Source: Candidatus Sneabacter namystus
GTDB lineage: Bacteria; Pseudomonadota; Alphaproteobacteria; Rickettsiales; Rickettsiaceae
Length of the DNA stretch: 64,000 nucleotides
Direction: 5' to 3'
Assembly (NCBI RefSeq): GCF_008189685.1
Contig: NZ_CP043312.1
Span: forward strand, 434,001 to 498,000
This document shows positions 7,470 to 16,736 of the stretch, one piece after another (the first letter of the stretch is position 1; every line of letters starts with the position of its first letter). The notes under the pieces are model-generated. The model saw only the letters and a list, made by a program, of their open reading frames with translations, did not search any database and had not been told where the DNA came from. The translations under genes and the position numbers were made by a program.

Positions 7470-9788
7470 ATGGAACAAATATTACCACTTATACCGCTGA
7501 AAGATACTGTAGTTTTTCCACAGATACCTGTGCCATTGTCTATAGGACGTAAAAGTTCTTTAGCAGCTGCGAACATAGCATCTGAAAATTTTGGAGACCA
7601 TGTAATTTTAGTAACACAAAAAGATCCTGACAAAGAACATTTAACTTTTGATGACATATACAAAGTTGGGACAAAAGCAAGAATTATCCAGTCATTCTTC
7701 CTGCACGGAGGAGGGATGAAGTTAGTTGTAGAATCTTTAGAAAGAGTTTCTATCTTAGGTATCACAGAGCAAGATAGGGGAATAATGGCTACTTACGAGA
7801 TATTGCCTGATATCAAACCAGATTCTGTAAAAGAAAAAATGCAACTACCGGATCTATGCGATGAACTTATAGAAAATTTCACCATATATAGCGAAATTAG
7901 TAAAACAATACATCATGACATAATTTCTACTCTTCTTGTTAAAAAAGATCCTATCTATGCAACACACTTAGTCTCTTCGCAGTTATCTAGCATAGACATA
8001 GCACAAAAACAGTTACTATTAGAAGAAACCAACATTCTTAACAGAATAAAAAAACTATTGGTTTTTATTCAAAAAGAAAGAGTCATAATTCAGACAGAGC
8101 AAGAAGTAGAGCAAAAGATTAAAGCACAAATAGAAAAGAGCCAAAGAGAGTATTACTTAAAAGAAAAGATACAAACTATACAAAAAGAACTTGAAATAGA
8201 TGGAGATAAGTCAGAAGTTACTTTATTTGAAGAAAAAATAGAAGATCTTAATTTATCTGAAGAAGCTAAAAATAAGGCAAAAAGTGAGTTAAAAAAATAC
8301 AAGTTAATGAGCCCCATGAGTGCAGAGGCATCGGTAGTGAGAAATTACTTAGATATTTTACTTTCAATGCCATGGGGAACAACAGAAGAAAAGGAAATAG
8401 ATTTAGAAAAGGCAAATGCAATACTACAGAAAGAACATTATGGTCTAGAAAAAATAAAACAAAGAGTTATTGAACATTTAGCAGTATTAAAAAGATCTAA
8501 CAGTATCAAATCTCCTATTCTATGTCTTGTTGGCCCACCTGGAGTAGGAAAAACGTCTTTGGCAGCCTCTATAGCTAAAGCTACAAATCGTAAATATGTA
8601 AGATGTGCATTGGGAGGTGTACATGATGAATCGGAAATTAGAGGCCACAGAAGAACTTATGTTGGATCTATGCCAGGAAAAATTATTTCGGCTATTAGAA
8701 AAGCTGGAAGTGATAACCCTGTCATTTTGTTAGACGAAATAGATAAAATTGGTAAAGATTTTAGAGGAGATCCATCTTTTGCATTGCTAGAAGTATTAGA
8801 TCCAGAACAAAATAAAGAATTTGTAGATAACTATCTAGAAGTTGGTTATGACTTATCGAAAGTTATATTTATTGCAGCCGCTAATTCACTCAACTGCCCG
8901 CTTGCTTTATTAGATAGAATGGAAATAATACACCTATCCGGATATCTCGATAAAGAGAAAATGGAGATTGCTAAAAGACACTTAATACCAAAACAGATAG
9001 GACATCATAAACTTCAAGACGGAGAATTAAAAATAACAGATGAAGCTATAAAATTACTTTTGTTGCAATATACAAAGGAGTCAGGAGTGAGAAATTTAGA
9101 ACGACAAATAGAAGCATTGGCACGAAAAGCTTTGGTAAAAATTCTGAATAACAAAGTAACATCTGTAAAGATAACAAAAAGCAATATTGTAGAATTTCTA
9201 GGTCCTGCAAAATATCATGAAGATAAATTAAATGATAAGTCTATTATAGGTACCACAGTGGGCCTTGCTTATACAGAGGTTGGAGGTAGTTTGTTGCATA
9301 TAGAGGCAGTTCTAGTACCAGGAGAAGGTAAAATTAAAGCTACCGGTAAATTAGGTAATGTAATGCAAGAGTCTACGCAAGCAGCATTTAGCTTGTTTAA
9401 GTCCAAAGCTCATACTTTTAAAGTAAAAGAGGAATTATATAAAAATCACGATATTCATCTTCATGTTCCAGAAGGAGCTATACCAAAAGATGGTCCTTCA
9501 GCAGGAATTACGATCTTTACTACAATCGTATCTTTAATGACGTCTACTCCTGTAAAGCAAAATGTTGCAATGACTGGGGAGATAACCTTAAGAGGAAAAA
9601 TATTAACCATAGGAGGATTAAAGGAAAAACTTATGGCAGCAAAAAGAGGTAACATGTCTACCGTTTTGATTCCAAAAGACAACATGAGAGACCTTCATGA
9701 CATACCAGAAAGTTTAACAAACAAGCTGTCTATAATACCAATAGAAAATGCAGAAGAAGCATTAAAAGAAGCGCTAGATAAAAAGTGA
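7470..9788 (+). CDS. lon: ATP-dependent protease Lon
   Basis: Lon degrades misfolded and regulatory proteins in the cytoplasm. The 772-residue product contains the N-terminal substrate domain (LPLIPLKDTVVFPQIPVPLS), the AAA+ module with Walker A GPPGVGKTS around residues 354-362 and Walker B VILLDEIDK, and the C-terminal protease domain. The catalytic serine is in PKDGPSAG (about Ser677) and its lysine in GGLKEKLMAAKRG (about Lys718), the usual Ser-Lys dyad spacing. Length is slightly below the 780-820 of typical Lon. The upstream 284 bases hold no gene. The clpX neighbour common in other bacteria is absent. Confidence 0.97.
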   Translation: MEQILPLIPLKDTVVFPQIPVPLSIGRKSSLAAANIASENFGDHVILVTQKDPDKEHLTFDDIYKVGTKARIIQSFFLHGGGMKLVVESLERVSILGITEQDRGIMATYEILPDIKPDSVKEKMQLPDLCDELIENFTIYSEISKTIHHDIISTLLVKKDPIYATHLVSSQLSSIDIAQKQLLLEETNILNRIKKLLVFIQKERVIIQTEQEVEQKIKAQIEKSQREYYLKEKIQTIQKELEIDGDKSEVTLFEEKIEDLNLSEEAKNKAKSELKKYKLMSPMSAEASVVRNYLDILLSMPWGTTEEKEIDLEKANAILQKEHYGLEKIKQRVIEHLAVLKRSNSIKSPILCLVGPPGVGKTSLAASIAKATNRKYVRCALGGVHDESEIRGHRRTYVGSMPGKIISAIRKAGSDNPVILLDEIDKIGKDFRGDPSFALLEVLDPEQNKEFVDNYLEVGYDLSKVIFIAAANSLNCPLALLDRMEIIHLSGYLDKEKMEIAKRHLIPKQIGHHKLQDGELKITDEAIKLLLLQYTKESGVRNLERQIEALARKALVKILNNKVTSVKITKSNIVEFLGPAKYHEDKLNDKSIIGTTVGLAYTEVGGSLLHIEAVLVPGEGKIKATGKLGNVMQESTQAAFSLFKSKAHTFKVKEELYKNHDIHLHVPEGAIPKDGPSAGITIFTTIVSLMTSTPVKQNVAMTGEITLRGKILTIGGLKEKLMAAKRGNMSTVLIPKDNMRDLHDIPESLTNKLSIIPIENAEEALKEALDKK

Positions 9789-9891
9789 AACGATGTACAT
9801 TTTCACAAGAAAATCTAAATACAAAAGCATGACGAAGAACTTCGTGATAAATAACAGTTCTTCTTTTGCCGAAGCGATGCAAGAGAAGAGG

Positions 9892-10122
9892 TCAACCACC
9901 TGTGATTCTTAATTTCTTTCTTGGAGGAATATACAAGCTATCTGAATCTTCTTCCTCATGTGCCTCTTTAGACCTTTCCAAAATGACTGTACAACAATCT
10001 TTGAAAGGCGTCATATATGTTATGTACCATCCTCCATCTCGAACTTTTTCAAGAATTTCAAGTTCAGAGTATAAAAAAGAGCACACTTTGTACTCTAAAA
10101 CCTTATGTTTAGTGAGCGTCAT
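9892..10122 (-). CDS. Small protein, DUF4177-like
   Basis: A 76-residue frame opposite to lon, starting with the ATG at 10120-10122; a longer version from 10182 would add a hydrophobic run that looks like read-through of AT-rich leader. The sequence HKVLEYKVCSFL, then LEILEKVRDGGWYITYMTP and CCTVILER, follows the pattern of DUF4177 proteins (YEYKVV, Leu-rich helix, GWELV, final strand ending in Arg). The remaining 25 residues are acidic then basic (EEEDSDSLYIPPRKKLR). The match is by pattern only. Function is unknown. It is convergent with lon and divergent from tRNA-Ala. Confidence 0.55.
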   Translation of the reverse strand: MTLTKHKVLEYKVCSFLYSELEILEKVRDGGWYITYMTPFKDCCTVILERSKEAHEEEDSDSLYIPPRKKLRITGG

Positions 10123-10259
10123 AATACAAAAATTTAATAAAAAAAAGCAGCAAAAAACTATTAAGAAATGTTGACAAATCACTTTTATTGTGCAACCTCA
10201 GATATATAGTACACTAACTTAATTGTTTTATCTAGAATCAAGTACAGTGAAATTTAAAT

Positions 10260-10332
10260 GGGGCCATAGCTCAGTTGGTAGAGTGTTTGAATGGCATTCA
10301 AAAGGTCGGCGGTTCGATCCCGCCTGGCTCCA
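10260..10332 (+). tRNA. tRNA-Ala(GGC)
   Basis: A complete cloverleaf: acceptor arm GGGGCCA pairing with TGGCTCC, D arm GCTC/GAGT, anticodon stem TTTGA/TCAAA with loop ATGGCAT giving anticodon GGC, and the T arm GGCGG-TTCGATC-CCGCC. The discriminator is A at 10332 and CCA is not encoded. It decodes GCC/GCT alanine codons and is paired with tRNA-Gln 55 bases downstream. Confidence 0.95.
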
Positions 10333-10387
10333 CATTTACAGACTTGACAATACAATTAGGAAATGTAAATACTTACTGAGCGTTAAT

Positions 10388-10458
10388 TGGGATGTAGCCA
10401 AGCGGCAAGGCAGCGGGTTTTGATCCCGTGATCGGTGGTTCGAATCCATCCATCCCAG
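10388..10458 (+). tRNA. tRNA-Gln(TTG)
   Basis: Acceptor TGGGATG pairs with CATCCCA. The anticodon stem GCGGG/CCCGT closes loop TTTTGAT with anticodon TTG, and the T arm is GGTGG-TTCGAAT-CCATC. Discriminator G at 10458; CCA is not fully encoded. The U1-A72 first pair is the one favoured by glutamine tRNAs. In Rickettsiales this tRNA is normally charged by misacylation with Glu and amidation by GatCAB (family knowledge). Confidence 0.94.
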
Positions 10459-10478
10459 CAAATTAGATAAAATTACAA

Positions 10479-11417
10479 ATGTCGTTTTTTGTCTTCCCAG
10501 GACAAGGTTCTCAGCATGTTGGTATGGGAAAATGTCTGTTTGGAAATTTTTCAGAAGTAAGACTGATTTTTGAACAAGCAGAAGACATTTTGCAAACCAA
10601 TATAAAAAAAATTCTATTTGAAGGCAATGATCAGCAGCTTAAAGATACAACAATTGCACAACCTGCAATATTCATAGTTAGTGCGTCTGCCCTGGCTGCT
10701 TTACAAATAATAGCAGAGAAAAAGTTCAAAAACTTAGCAACTATTATAGCCGGACATTCGTTAGGACAGTATACTGCTCTATTTGCTGCAGGGGCTTTAA
10801 ATTTTGAAGATACCTTGAGTCTTATAAAAATCAGAGCTCAATTGATGTCGCAAGCTCCAACAGGTGCAATGGCTGCTTGTTTGAATATTCCAAAAGAAAG
10901 TGTAAATGCAGCTATACAAGATATTCAAAAAAACGATATTTTATCTATAGCAAACTATAATTCTAATACCCAATTAATAGTAAGTGGAACAATATCTGCA
11001 ATAAATCAGATACAAAGTAAGCTAAAGGACGAAAAAGGCAAAGTAATAGTGCTAAACGTCAGTGGAGCGTTTCATTCTAAATTAATGCAACCTGTTGTAG
11101 AAAAGCTCAATCAAGTAGTGCAACAATACCAATTTAGTTCTCCTGTTGTGACAGTCATAAGTAATACAACTGCACAACCATTATACCAAAATCTTATAGC
11201 ACAAGAGCTAGTTGTACATCTAACGATGCCTGTACTGTGGAGCAAGAGCGTAGAATACGCAAAAAGTTACAATACTGGTCAAAGTAAAAATTATTTTGTA
11301 GAGATCGGGCCAAAAAACGTCTTATCTAACCTTGCAAAGAGAGATGAAAAAGATTTCGAGTTTTTTAATCTTGAAACAACAAAAAGTATAAAAGCTTTCA
11401 TATCAAGTATGTGCTAA
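10479..11417 (+). CDS. fabD: Malonyl-CoA:ACP transacylase FabD
   Basis: FabD loads malonyl groups from CoA onto acyl carrier protein for type II fatty acid synthesis. The 312-residue product has the N-terminal FVFPGQGSQHVGMG motif, the nucleophile elbow AGHSLGQYTAL with Ser94, and the catalytic His199 in SGAFHSKLM. The PVxxN region is represented by SPVVTVISNTTAQ, and the C-terminal VEIGPKNVLSNLAKR fits the GPGxxL motif. Length is normal. It starts 20 bases after tRNA-Gln and is followed by a small lipoprotein gene. Other fab genes are not in the window. Confidence 0.96.
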   Translation: MSFFVFPGQGSQHVGMGKCLFGNFSEVRLIFEQAEDILQTNIKKILFEGNDQQLKDTTIAQPAIFIVSASALAALQIIAEKKFKNLATIIAGHSLGQYTALFAAGALNFEDTLSLIKIRAQLMSQAPTGAMAACLNIPKESVNAAIQDIQKNDILSIANYNSNTQLIVSGTISAINQIQSKLKDEKGKVIVLNVSGAFHSKLMQPVVEKLNQVVQQYQFSSPVVTVISNTTAQPLYQNLIAQELVVHLTMPVLWSKSVEYAKSYNTGQSKNYFVEIGPKNVLSNLAKRDEKDFEFFNLETTKSIKAFISSMC

Positions 11418-11453
11418 AATGATAGATCGAAGTATCTTTATCAAAATTTACCC

Positions 11454-11600
11454 ATGAAGGTTTATAATATTTTAGTCATTGGAGTATGCTTAGGACTTAC
11501 TTCTTGTTGTATAAAAAAGCATAAGAACGAAGCGCCTGAAGACTGCCTAGCTATACCACCTAGTTATAACAAAGAAGTTTTCAATGCAATTAAAAAGTAG
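11454..11600 (+). CDS. Small predicted lipoprotein (48 residues)
   Basis: A short frame begins with ATG at 11454 and ends at 11600. The product starts MKVYNILVIGVCLGLTSCC, a lipoprotein signal with a positively charged start, a hydrophobic core and a lipobox ending at Cys18 or Cys19. The mature part is about 30 residues, rich in Lys and Glu, with a LAIPPSYN stretch. PPSY/PPDF segments of this kind recur in small Rickettsiales lipoproteins related to DUF3035, but the match is only by eye. Its end overlaps the start of the downstream Sua5-type gene by 17 bases in another frame, which suggests translational coupling and supports it as a real gene. Confidence 0.6.
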   Translation: MKVYNILVIGVCLGLTSCCIKKHKNEAPEDCLAIPPSYNKEVFNAIKK

Positions 11601-12525
11601 CATATTACAAAGTGTGATGCATGCTGCTAACTTAATACGCGAGGGGCATGTTGTGGCTTTTCCTACAGAGACGGTATTTGGTCTAGGAGCAGATGCCACA
11701 TCTTTTGAAGCATGTGAAAAAATATTTGAGATAAAAAAAAGGCCGAAAAGTAATCCTCTCATAGTACATGTAAGAAACATGCAAAATGCTATGGAATTTG
11801 GAGTGTTTGAAAATGACGCAAAAAAAATAGCTGAAATGTGGCCAGCTCCTATCACGCTGATAACATACAAGACAAAAGATTGTAAAATAGCAAGCAATGT
11901 CACATCAGGACCAGCAATAGCAATTAGATGTCCAAATCATTCAATAGCACAAGAGCTATTAAACATATCATCTGTTCCAATTGCAGCTCCGAGTGCAAAT
12001 TATTCCTCAAGAATCACAGCCACTACCACTGCGCATATAATAAAAGATTTTTCGGGGAAAGTACCAGTGTTAAATGGAATTGTTTCTATAGGTATAGAAT
12101 CAACAATAATAGACACCAGGGACAAAATCAGAATAATAAGACAAGGTACAATATCAGCGGAACAAATATACAACAGCACGGGAGTAAAGGTATACAATTA
12201 TGACGAGAATGACATAGTTGTTGCACCTGGTACACAACCTAAGCATTACTCACCTATATCGCCAATACGCATAAATGCAGATCACCTATTTGAAGGAGAA
12301 ATTGGGCTTGGGTTTGCAAAAAACAATTTCACAGGAAAAGCTATAATGAACCTTTCTAAAGCAGGAGATTTAAATGAGTGCGCCCACAATTTGTACGCTA
12401 TGCTAAGAATAGCGGATGAAAACGCTCAAAAAATTGGATGCGGAATAGCGGTAGCAAGAATACCAAATCATGGTATAGGAATTGCTATAAATGACCGATT
12501 GACAAGAGCCTCGTACAAATCCTAG
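11584..12525 (+). CDS. L-threonylcarbamoyladenylate synthase (Sua5/TsaC)
   Basis: This enzyme makes threonylcarbamoyl-AMP from Thr, bicarbonate and ATP, the first step of the t6A37 modification on ANN-decoding tRNAs. The 313-residue product has the YrdC fold: FPTETVFGLGADATS, the KKRPKSNPLIVHV basic patch, WPAPITLI, and SVPIAAPSANYSS with the conserved SAN loop. A C-terminal Sua5 domain follows (VAPGTQPKHYSPISPI and ending NDRLTRASYKS), so it is the longer Sua5 type rather than the single-domain TsaC. The start ATG overlaps the preceding lipoprotein frame. The partner genes tsaB, tsaD and tsaE are not in the window. Confidence 0.94.
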   Translation: MQLKSSILQSVMHAANLIREGHVVAFPTETVFGLGADATSFEACEKIFEIKKRPKSNPLIVHVRNMQNAMEFGVFENDAKKIAEMWPAPITLITYKTKDCKIASNVTSGPAIAIRCPNHSIAQELLNISSVPIAAPSANYSSRITATTTAHIIKDFSGKVPVLNGIVSIGIESTIIDTRDKIRIIRQGTISAEQIYNSTGVKVYNYDENDIVVAPGTQPKHYSPISPIRINADHLFEGEIGLGFAKNNFTGKAIMNLSKAGDLNECAHNLYAMLRIADENAQKIGCGIAVARIPNHGIGIAINDRLTRASYKS

Positions 12526-12559
12526 ATATTTTTATATTGAAAGAAAAAGTTAATTTATA

Positions 12560-12970
12560 TTAACCTTTAGAAAATTCTACTTCTACACCATCTGCCTGCA
12601 AAGATTTAAATTGCTTTCTTATATCAGTAATGTAGCTACATCCTATAGAAAAAATCACACATGCATAATCATGCGCATAATGCCGTATAGGTGTATTAAC
12701 ACATATCAGTGGCCAATTTATATTAAAAGAGTAAGCGTTTGTGCTAATAAGTATTAGCTGATCATCAAGGTAAGGATCTGTGTCTAAAGCATGTGGCAAA
12801 AAAGACATGTAAGAGTAGGTCCACAAAGCTCTGTCAATTAGGTGGCTTGTTGTAATACTGTCTGTCAAAATAGCAACTCTACCCTCACTTTCATATAAGA
12901 GCTCAGCACGTTTTGCGACAGCTTTATCAATTGTATAACTTGTAGGCTGATAAAATTTTGCTTTTTTCAT
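12560..12970 (-). CDS. holC: DNA polymerase III chi subunit HolC
   Basis: HolC links the clamp loader to single-strand DNA-binding protein. The 136-residue product from the ATG at 12968-12970 begins MKKAKFYQPTSYTIDKAV, the usual FYxL start of the family, followed by VAKRAELLYESEGRVAILTDS and the diagnostic LIDRALWTYSYMSFLPHA. The final part has ADGVEVEFSKG. An upstream in-frame extension to 13069 would add a hydrophobic stretch that is not part of the family and overlaps murB. The gene is divergent from murB with 91 bases between the starts. Confidence 0.85.
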   Translation of the reverse strand: MKKAKFYQPTSYTIDKAVAKRAELLYESEGRVAILTDSITTSHLIDRALWTYSYMSFLPHALDTDPYLDDQLILISTNAYSFNINWPLICVNTPIRHYAHDYACVIFSIGCSYITDIRKQFKSLQADGVEVEFSKG

Positions 12971-13061
12971 AGTGATGTATATCCTGTTTATAAGCAGAAA
13001 GGAGACTAATAAATTATAATCACAAAAAAGTGTATATAATACTCTTATAGAAAATAACACA

Positions 13062-13967
13062 ATGAACAAATTATATAAGGAGTTACAAAAGCTAAATTTA
13101 AAAGGTGTACTAAAACCTAGTTACAAGCTATCACAACTAACTAGGCTCTCAGTAGGAGGAGAAGCAGAAGTGCTGTATAAGCCCTATAATACAGATGAGT
13201 TATCTTATTTTTTAAAAAAAGTAGGATCGTATTTAAACATCACCATTCTTGGTAATGGATCTAATGTACTTATAAGAGATAAAGGAATAGAAGGAGTAGT
13301 TATAAAATTGGGAAGAAATTTTTCAACAATTCAACAGCAAGACAATCACGTGAATGTTGGTGCAGCGGTTCTAAATAGCACTTTAGCAAGGCATTGTCTC
13401 ATGTCAGAGATAAGTAACTTCTCTTTTATAGACTGTATTCCAGGATCCATAGGAGGAAGTATAGCCATGAATGCTGGCAGTTACGGAAATGAATTTTCAC
13501 AACTAGTATCTGAAGTACACGTAATGGATAAAAAGGGTAATACATATATACTAAAAAATTCTGACATTCAGTTCAATTATAGAACTACCGACATACCTAA
13601 AGATTGGATCATTACATCGGCTAAAATGACATACCACAAAGGAAAGTTTGGTCACATAAATGAACAAATGGAACAATACAAAAAGCTACGAGAAAATTCA
13701 CAGCCTATTTATGAAAAAACAGCAGGTAGTACATTTATCAATCCATCAAACTCAAATCAAAAAGCTTGGCAATATATACAAGCAATCAGAGGAATAGACA
13801 TGAAAGTAGGAGAAGCGGTATGGTCAAAGAAACATTTAAACTTTCTAATAAACATAGACAATGCATCAGCAAAAGATTTAGAAACCTTGATCAAAAAAAC
13901 ACAAGAGAAAGTGTATAATTTAGCGGGCATTATGCTACAATTGGAGGTAAAAATTTTAGGCAGATAA
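13062..13967 (+). CDS. murB: UDP-N-acetylenolpyruvoylglucosamine reductase MurB
   Basis: MurB makes UDP-MurNAc with FAD and NADPH in the cytoplasm, an early committed step of peptidoglycan synthesis. The 301-residue product has the FAD-binding motifs LTRLSVGGEAEVLYKP and ILGNGSNVLIRDKGIEGVVI, CIPGSIGGSIAMNAGSYG, and the catalytic Ser223 in TAGSTFINP. The length and the VYNLAGIMLQLEVKILGR end fit the short type II (Gram-positive/alphaproteobacterial) MurB. It is first in a run murB-ctpA-serS with gaps of 5 and 3 bases. Its presence implies a peptidoglycan pathway, at least in part. Confidence 0.96.
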   Translation: MNKLYKELQKLNLKGVLKPSYKLSQLTRLSVGGEAEVLYKPYNTDELSYFLKKVGSYLNITILGNGSNVLIRDKGIEGVVIKLGRNFSTIQQQDNHVNVGAAVLNSTLARHCLMSEISNFSFIDCIPGSIGGSIAMNAGSYGNEFSQLVSEVHVMDKKGNTYILKNSDIQFNYRTTDIPKDWIITSAKMTYHKGKFGHINEQMEQYKKLRENSQPIYEKTAGSTFINPSNSNQKAWQYIQAIRGIDMKVGEAVWSKKHLNFLINIDNASAKDLETLIKKTQEKVYNLAGIMLQLEVKILGR

Positions 13968-13972
13968 GTAGT

Positions 13973-15259
13973 GTGATAAAATTTCAAAACATCATAAAAA
14001 GTTTGGCTTGGATAGTTTTAGTAGCATTGCCTCAATCTGCTTTGTCATCTCAAAAACAAGATGCAAATGCCAACGCAGACTATATGAATCAAATAGCGGA
14101 AGTATTTGAACAAATATTAGAAAACTACGTAGATCCTTTAAACCCACAAACTCTCACTGCTAGTGCTATAGAAGGCATGCTTTCGTCTTTGGATCCTCAT
14201 TCAACATACCTTACAGAAAACGCATTACAAGATTGCCTAACACAAATAGGAGAACAATTTTGTGGTATTGGTATAGACTGCATAGTGGAAGATGGACAAA
14301 TAAAAGTAGTCACTCCTATAGCAGACCTACCAGCAGAAAAAGTAGGAATACAAGCAGGAGACACGATAGTCGCTGTACAAGGCATGAAAACAAGAGATAT
14401 GGGTATAGAAAAAACCTTACAAGCTTTACGTGGCAAATGTGGGACAATAGTTGAGGTAACAATACAAAGAGAAGGGCATAGTAGGCTAATAGATTATCAT
14501 ATCACAAGGACTACAATGAAAATTGCCCCGTTGAAGTACCATACATACGGAGATATAGCATACCTTAAAATTAGCAGTTTTACGCTTAATGTTGCAACAG
14601 AACTTAAGAAAGCCATGCATAAAATTCTACGGGACAAAAAAAGGCTGGATGGAATAATACTAGATCTTAGAAATAATCCAGGAGGGTTATTAGATTCTGC
14701 AATAGAAATAGGGGAGTATTTTCTTGATTCCGGTACCATAGTAAAGATCAGATACAAAAATAAAGAAAGTGATCTAAGAAGAGCTAGACAATCAGCGGTA
14801 AAAGCGCCAAAAGTTCCGATAGCATTATTGATCAATAAAGGTACAGCGTCAGCTGCTGAAATTTTAAGTGGAGCTTTGCAAGATCATAAAAGAGCAATAG
14901 TAATAGGTACCAGATCATTTGGAAAAGCCACCTTACAAGCACTTATACCGCTAAATCATAAAAATTCTTCTATAAAACTTACAGTAGGTAAATATTACAC
15001 CCCTAAAGGCCACTCTATAGACGGAAAAGGAGTAAAGCCAGATTTATTGGTAGAGTCCAGTCTCATTCCAAATAATATAAAAGATTATGAGTCAAAAAGT
15101 GTAAAGAACAAAATGATTACCAGTCTTCAAAAGCATGATTCTAATACACAAGCACAAATGTTGTACAACACAGATTACCAATACAGAAGAGCTGTAGATT
15201 TGCTTACTGGAATTAGCATAGCAAATTACAAGTACTCTAAAGGCTTATCAACAGAGTAA
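13973..15259 (+). CDS. ctpA: S41 family carboxy-terminal processing protease
   Basis: C-terminal processing proteases cut exported proteins in the periplasm. The 428-residue product starts at GTG (13973) with a signal sequence (IIKSLAWIVLVALPQSALSS, cleavage after about residue 26). Next come the N-terminal helices with SSLDPHSTYL, a PDZ domain around residues 85-175 (FCGIGIDCIVEDGQIKVVTP and AGDTIVAVQG), and the peptidase core LDLRNNPGGLLDSAIEI. The catalytic Ser293 is in NKGTASAAEIL and the general base Lys318 in TRSFGKATLQ, with the 25-residue spacing typical of this family. It sits 5 bases after murB, so a role around cell-wall enzymes is plausible but inferred. Confidence 0.94.
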   Translation: MIKFQNIIKSLAWIVLVALPQSALSSQKQDANANADYMNQIAEVFEQILENYVDPLNPQTLTASAIEGMLSSLDPHSTYLTENALQDCLTQIGEQFCGIGIDCIVEDGQIKVVTPIADLPAEKVGIQAGDTIVAVQGMKTRDMGIEKTLQALRGKCGTIVEVTIQREGHSRLIDYHITRTTMKIAPLKYHTYGDIAYLKISSFTLNVATELKKAMHKILRDKKRLDGIILDLRNNPGGLLDSAIEIGEYFLDSGTIVKIRYKNKESDLRRARQSAVKAPKVPIALLINKGTASAAEILSGALQDHKRAIVIGTRSFGKATLQALIPLNHKNSSIKLTVGKYYTPKGHSIDGKGVKPDLLVESSLIPNNIKDYESKSVKNKMITSLQKHDSNTQAQMLYNTDYQYRRAVDLLTGISIANYKYSKGLSTE

Positions 15260-15262
15260 AAT

Positions 15263-16558
15263 ATGCTAGACATAAATTGGATACGAGAAAAAACAGCAGA
15301 TTGTATATCTCAGTTACAAAAAAGAGGAATAGATCCCAGTGTAGTACATGATTTGCTAAACAAAGACACAAGGAAAAGAGAATCAATATCCAAAATACAG
15401 GCTTTGCAACATGAAAGAAATCTTTTGTCAAAGCAATACACAAACGCAAGCGAAGAGAAAATAAAGAAGATAAAAGAAGATAACAAAAAAATACAACATC
15501 AACTATCTGAAATAAAAAAAGACCTAGAGAACGCAGAAAGAGAATTGTCTTCTATTCTAGATGCATTGCCAAACGTACCACAGATAGATGTACCATTTGG
15601 AACAAAAGAAGATGATAATGTTGAAAAAGAAAAGTGGGACTCAAGAAATACAGTTAATTCGACAAACCTGCATCACATAGATATAGCACATTTAATAAAT
15701 GGTGTAGAAGTTCAAAAAACAACTGAAATGTCTGGTAGTAGATTTGTGACTCTCACAGGTAAATTAGCACTGCTAAAAAGGGCACTAATAAATTTTATGG
15801 TAGATTTCCATACGCAACATTTTTCCTTCAAAGAGATTTCTCCTCCTTATCTAGTACTAAATAAAGCAATGTATAATACCGGACAATTGCCAAAATTCAG
15901 TCAAGAGTCATTTGTCACAGAAGACGGATATAGGCTAATACCAACGGCGGAAGTATCATTGGTAAATTTGGTAGCTAACACTGTACTTAGCATAGAATCT
16001 TTACCCTTACGAATGGTTGCATGCACACCATGTTTTAGATCTGAAGCAGGAAGTGCTGGTAAAGATACAAAAGGTTTAATAAGACTACATCAATTTCATA
16101 AAGTAGAACTTATAAGTATTACAGATGAGTACCATTCAGAAGAAGAACACGAATATCTATTGATGGCAGCAAAAACCATATTGGAAAAATTAAACTTAAG
16201 TTATAGAGTTGTTACTTTATGCACTCAAGACATGGGATTTCAATCTAGTAAAACTTATGACCTTGAAGTTTGGATGCCTCATGAAAATAAATACAGAGAA
16301 ATTTCTAGCTGCTCTAATTGCACTGATTTTCAGTCTCGCAGAATGAAAGCAAAGTATAAAATAAAAAATAAAAATTACTTTCTTCACACTCTTAATGCCT
16401 CAGGACTTGCAATAGAAAGAACTATAGCGGCGGTATTAGAAAACTATTTTGATGGTAAACGTTTACACATACCGCAAGTGTTACAAAAATACATGAATAA
16501 TGAAAAAAGTTTCCCAGTACTGGAAACCAAAATTAAGCATATTTGTAGTGAAGAATAG
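15263..16558 (+). CDS. serS: Seryl-tRNA synthetase
   Basis: SerS charges tRNA-Ser. The 431-residue product has the N-terminal antiparallel coiled coil (about residues 30-105, Lys/Glu-rich) that reads the tRNA variable arm, then a class II core. Motif 2 is seen as MVACTPCFRSEAGSAGKDTKGLIRLHQF and motif 3 as LNASGLAIERTIAAVLENY. Substrate-loop residues are in ISSCSNCTDFQSRRM. Length is normal for bacterial SerRS. The start lies 3 bases after ctpA, so it is the third gene of that run, and it is followed by tRNA-Val. Confidence 0.97.
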   Translation: MLDINWIREKTADCISQLQKRGIDPSVVHDLLNKDTRKRESISKIQALQHERNLLSKQYTNASEEKIKKIKEDNKKIQHQLSEIKKDLENAERELSSILDALPNVPQIDVPFGTKEDDNVEKEKWDSRNTVNSTNLHHIDIAHLINGVEVQKTTEMSGSRFVTLTGKLALLKRALINFMVDFHTQHFSFKEISPPYLVLNKAMYNTGQLPKFSQESFVTEDGYRLIPTAEVSLVNLVANTVLSIESLPLRMVACTPCFRSEAGSAGKDTKGLIRLHQFHKVELISITDEYHSEEEHEYLLMAAKTILEKLNLSYRVVTLCTQDMGFQSSKTYDLEVWMPHENKYREISSCSNCTDFQSRRMKAKYKIKNKNYFLHTLNASGLAIERTIAAVLENYFDGKRLHIPQVLQKYMNNEKSFPVLETKIKHICSEE

Positions 16559-16663
16559 AATGTTTTGTCGTTATGTAACGTACTTTCAAAAAAATCCACA
16601 TATTTGTTATACAAGCACTACTTGTATTAAAAGAAGTTTTATAATATGTTGAATTGCCTATTA

Positions 16664-16736
16664 GGGCGATTAGCTCAGCTGGTAGAGCATCTCGTTTACA
16701 CCGAGGAGGTCGGCGGTTCGATCCCGTCATCGCCCA
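16664..16736 (+). tRNA. tRNA-Val(TAC)
   Basis: Acceptor GGGCGAT pairs with ATCGCCC, D arm GCTC/GAGC, anticodon stem TCTCG/CGAGG with loop TTTACAC giving anticodon TAC, and T arm GGCGG-TTCGATC-CCGTC. The discriminator is A at 16736 and the CCA end is encoded at 16737-16739. It reads GTA/GTG valine codons. Confidence 0.95.

Noticed and set aside
10223-10423. 66-codon frame over the tRNA-Ala and tRNA-Gln genes
   Set aside because: It runs through the two tRNAs, whose folds fully explain the sequence.
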